From CBDCKN01 sp965219035 (lineage in GTDB: Bacteria; Gemmatimonadota; Gemmatimonadetes; Longimicrobiales; Gaopeijiaceae): 64,000 bases of DNA. The stretch is from contig CBDCMR010000003.1 of assembly GCA_965219035.1 (NCBI GenBank), forward strand, positions 1,674,001 to 1,738,000. Direction: 5' to 3'. Positions 61,891 through 64,000 of this stretch are shown in pieces; position 1 is the first letter of the stretch, and every line of letters begins with the position of its first letter. The position numbers and the translations under genes were made by a program. The notes under the pieces are model-generated. The model saw only the letters and a program-made list of their open reading frames with translations, was not told the origin of the DNA and made no database searches.

Positions 61891-62824
61891 GCGCGCGCGC
61901 GGCGACGAGGCGGTCTGGAATACTACTAGAGCGGGACGGTCGGCATGGGTCGGGCGGGCGATGCTCGCACTCATTCCGCTAGCGATATTGGGAGCGACAG
62001 TTCATCACGTGCTCCAGCAGCGGGTGGCGGAACGGTGGCGGGAATTCTCAGAGGAGCTTCAGCGGACCCCATTGCCGGAAACGAGCCAAGCCATCAACGA
62101 GCGAGTCGAAGAGGCCTTCACCCCTGTTTACGATCGTATCCCGGCGCTCCTAGACTGGCATTACTCGCTCCGCGGACAGACCACAGAGTTAGTTCTGCGG
62201 GCGTTTGGAAGACTGAGGGAGGAAGTCGAGTCGCGGCTGCTCGGAGGGCTGGAGGAACGTATCGGCGATGCCAGCGAAGGCGTCGGCCGCGTGATGCAGG
62301 AGGAAATGCTCGCTGAGGTCGAGCGCTGGTTCGGTCGCGAGTTGGCGTCGGTCCCGCCAGGGCTGGGGACGCGATACGAACGTATGCTGGAACCGATTCT
62401 CAAGAACACCGAGAGGCGATTCGCCGTGTCCGTCGGTCCGACGGCTCTCGGGGCCGCTATGGCCGGCATGGGGACCTCGGTCGGTGTGACGGCCCTCGCA
62501 AGCCGGTTCGCTGGGATGCTGGCATCGGGAGCCGTCAGTGCAGCAATCCGAGCATTAGGCCGCGCCTTAAGCCCCTCGGCGGGGATCGTCGGGGGCGTCG
62601 CCGTAGGGCTGGTTATCGATGCCTTGTGGAGGGAGTTCGATGAGTCGCGCAACCGGGAAGAACTCGAACAGGAATTGACCGCGCTGGTGGACAAGGAGAA
62701 AGAGAAGGTGAAGTTGGCGATTTCGAGAGCCGCAGACGACGTCAAGTTCGAGGCGCTGGGTGACTTCCTTCCCTTCCAGTTCGGCATCCGCAACGGAAGG
62801 CCTGCCCGGGCGTCAACGATGTGA
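61880..62824 (+). CDS. 314-residue membrane protein of unknown function, cassette gene 2
   Basis: An N-terminal transmembrane segment (AMLALIPLAILGATVHHV), a long helical region (residues 45-170; QQRVAERWREFSEELQRTPL, GGLEERIGDASEGVGRVMQE), then three glycine/alanine-rich hydrophobic stretches (VGPTALGAAMAGMGTSVGVT, FAGMLASGAVSAAIRALGRA, AGIVGGVAVGLVIDALW). A charged coiled C-terminus (NREELEQELTALVDKEKEKV) closes it. This is an anchored stalk with glycine-zipper membrane hairpins, as seen in pore-forming or membrane-remodelling proteins. I do not recognise a family. It is less GC-rich than its neighbours and flanked by truncated genes, suggesting transfer. Confidence 0.7.
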   Translation: MSTKRARGDEAVWNTTRAGRSAWVGRAMLALIPLAILGATVHHVLQQRVAERWREFSEELQRTPLPETSQAINERVEEAFTPVYDRIPALLDWHYSLRGQTTELVLRAFGRLREEVESRLLGGLEERIGDASEGVGRVMQEEMLAEVERWFGRELASVPPGLGTRYERMLEPILKNTERRFAVSVGPTALGAAMAGMGTSVGVTALASRFAGMLASGAVSAAIRALGRALSPSAGIVGGVAVGLVIDALWREFDESRNREELEQELTALVDKEKEKVKLAISRAADDVKFEALGDFLPFQFGIRNGRPARASTM

Positions 62825-62951
62825 ACGGGGTGAGAGTTACTTCGGGAGGTATCCTCCTGCCCACGAGAACGACTGCTAGACCCACGCGCGAGCCCGCCGT
62901 GGACGCCGACTTCTTCAGCGGCTCGACGGCCTTCCCGCAGGGATCGATTCG

Positions 62952-63049
62952 GAAGGGAGCGACCCCCCGTGGAGGGTGGCATGGGCGTGCACATGCCGAC
63001 CCTCCCCGATGCCGATCGAGGCATCCCAAAAGGGGGGGTCGCTCCCTTC
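62952..63049. repeat. 98-nt palindromic element folding as a three-way junction
   Basis: The outer stem is GAAGGGAGCGACCCCCC (62952-62968) with GGGGGGTCGCTCCCTTC (63033-63049), 17 bp without mismatch. Inside are two further hairpins. One is GGAGGGT+GGCATG (62971-62983) with CATGCC+ACCCTCC (62992-63005, one bulged G). The other is GATGCC (63008-63013) with GGCATC (63020-63025). It could be a structured RNA, a REP-like mobile element or a recombination site. Only the structure is seen. Confidence 0.8.
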
Positions 63050-63518
63050 TACGGCCGCATGCCCCGGAGCGGCGGCGGCGCTCCGGCGGCCGTGCCCCAA
63101 CGGCAAGACAGCCAGCGACATACGGAAGCGCTGGCGCGCACATGGGAATGACGTTTCGGTGCACATGCACCCCGATGTCTGATGTGCACTCGCCGATCAG
63201 CACCCACCCTCGCCGATCCGCGTTCAAGATCCGCCTCCAGGGAGCCGTATCGTGCGCCGTGTCGTTGAGGCCGTCGATCATCGTTCCGGCGCTCGAGAAT
63301 CGGTGGAGGTCCTTCAACTCGACGATCCGCTTGAGGCAGGCCTGTCAGTCGCCATACTCCCCGAGCACCCGGGTGACCCGCCTGACGGATGGCCCGCCCG
63401 GTCCGGGCGGTCTCGCGGCGGGCCGCTTGGTTGGATGAGCCGGACCCCTCTCTGCCAACTTAGGTGAGACACGGAACGAGTAAAGAATTAGAGTAGGGCG
63501 AAGGCAGAGAAACCGAGG
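63050..63518. other. non-coding or decayed stretch
   Basis: No supported gene. A minus-strand patch near 63200-63310 reads LKDLHRFSSAGTMIDGLND, which has some coding character but lacks context. A GC-rich hairpin lies near 63065-63100. Confidence 0.4.
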
Positions 63519-63971
63519 ATGCTGGGACACCGAGAGAGAATGGAAGAGAATGGAATCGCCCCACTAACCTGGGAGGGTAAGCGAAGCGCGGCAGCTGCTC
63601 CGGACGCGGAGGTGGTAGATAAGCCGACGCGCCGACGGTTTAGTCCGTCGTACAAGCTGCGGGTCGTCGAAGAAGCGGACCGGTGCACGGAGCCGGGAGA
63701 GGTAGGGCGACTCCTGCGACGGGAGGGCTTGTACTCGTCGCACCTGACGACATGGCGCAAGGCGGTGCGGAGTGGGTCGCTGAGAGTGCTGTCGAAGAGA
63801 CGAGGTCGAAAGCCGAGCGAACGGAATCCGCTGGAGGGGAAAGTGCGCAAGCTGGAGCGCGAGAACACTCGCCTGGAGAAGGAACTCGAGAAGGCGCGCC
63901 TGATCATCGACGTCCAGGGAAAAGTTGCAGGGCTGCTGGGATTGAGCCTCGAGGACGGGACGAACTCGTGA
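63519..63971 (+). CDS. IS3-family transposase OrfA
   Basis: A 150-residue DNA-binding subunit: RRRFSPSYKLRVVEEADRCT, EVGRLLRREGLYSSHLTTWR (helix-turn-helix) and a leucine-zipper coiled coil, EGKVRKLERENTRLEKELEK. ATG 63519 or the next ATG at 63540 could start it. OrfB begins in another frame at 63968, overlapping by 4 bp, the arrangement used for programmed -1 frameshifting to make OrfAB. It is cut by the window end. Confidence 0.9.
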   Translation: MLGHRERMEENGIAPLTWEGKRSAAAAPDAEVVDKPTRRRFSPSYKLRVVEEADRCTEPGEVGRLLRREGLYSSHLTTWRKAVRSGSLRVLSKRRGRKPSERNPLEGKVRKLERENTRLEKELEKARLIIDVQGKVAGLLGLSLEDGTNS

Positions 63972-64000
63972 AGGCGGCCGAGGCGCTGGCCACGTACGTA
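63968..64000 (+). CDS. IS3-family transposase OrfB, first codons only
   Basis: GTG 63968 overlaps the OrfA stop (GTGA). The 11 visible codons (MKAAEALATYV) match the start of OrfB proteins paired with this OrfA type. The remainder lies beyond the window. Confidence 0.65.
   Translation, partial: MKAAEALATYV

Noticed and set aside
63517..63530. CTGGGACACC at the IS3 OrfA start as another boundary-repeat copy
   Set aside because: Only 10 bp match, and they fall in the coding start of OrfA; chance similarity is likely.

Overview
The window is GC-rich (roughly 65%) bacterial chromosomal DNA with tightly packed genes, short intergenic gaps, many ATGA/TGATG stop-start overlaps and frequent GTG/TTG starts. 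Gene content and protein style (SIMPL, DUF445, DUF1499 and DUF3179 proteins, a SusC-like TonB receptor, a BCCT transporter, two DUF4102/tyrosine integrases, fragments of a large secreted metallopeptidase) fit an environmental or host-associated Gemmatimonadota-type bacterium. The phylum call is an inference; there is no rRNA or other phylogenetic marker here. No tRNA, rRNA or CRISPR array was seen.

Layout. (1) 1-12.9 kb: core genes. An FHA-adenylyl cyclase, a glutaryl-CoA-type acyl-CoA dehydrogenase, a zinc-ribbon membrane protein coupled to a frameshifted NAD-isocitrate/isopropylmalate-type dehydrogenase, two lipoproteins, MsrB, a DUF3179 protein, a cupin-SDR pair, a branched-chain aminotransferase facing gamma-glutamyltranspeptidase across a shared hairpin, a second cupin and a DUF72 protein. 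(2) 12.9-23.8 kb: a decayed mobile island of about 10 kb. Its edges carry the C-terminal (12.9 kb) and N-terminal (23.0-23.8 kb) parts of an SDR gene on the same strand, and a 24-bp imperfect direct repeat. Inside are a dead DNA methylase, an MscS/YbdG-like channel, two tyrosine recombinases, an IS481-like transposase with a frameshift, and gene debris. (3) 23.9-44.5 kb: core genes again. A LeuA-like enzyme, a frameshifted M20 peptidase, a sugar nucleotidyltransferase, a lipoprotein/DUF445 series, TerB, an ABC exporter (frameshifted permease plus ATPase) next to a transglutaminase-like protein, a compact macro/TPR/CutA/acyl-CoA synthetase run, OsmC, and a pteridine group (GTP cyclohydrolase I, PTPS/QueD, divergent pteridine-reductase-like SDR). 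(4) 44.6-49.6 kb: a truncated conjugation module (VirB4 C-terminal part, VirB9, VirB10, VirB5) followed by a higBA toxin-antitoxin pair. (5) 49.6-58.4 kb: accessory DNA with an intact BCCT transporter, a SusC-like receptor, a decayed second BCCT copy, a metallopeptidase fragment and an IS3 fragment. (6) 58.4-64 kb: a glycosyltransferase cluster whose first gene is cut by the IS3 fragment, a two-gene membrane cassette of unknown function, a strongly structured 98-nt palindromic element, and the start of another IS3-family element.

Three dispersed non-coding signals stand out. One is a repeat built on TAGTG(TGG)TGTCCCA/AAGTGTCTCGGCC that sits at gene boundaries, often supplies the stop codon, and in one place forms a 186-bp MITE-like unit with inverted ends. 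The second is a 60-70-nt foldback repeat present three times with compensatory base changes in its stem. The third is the three-way-junction palindrome at 62952-63049.
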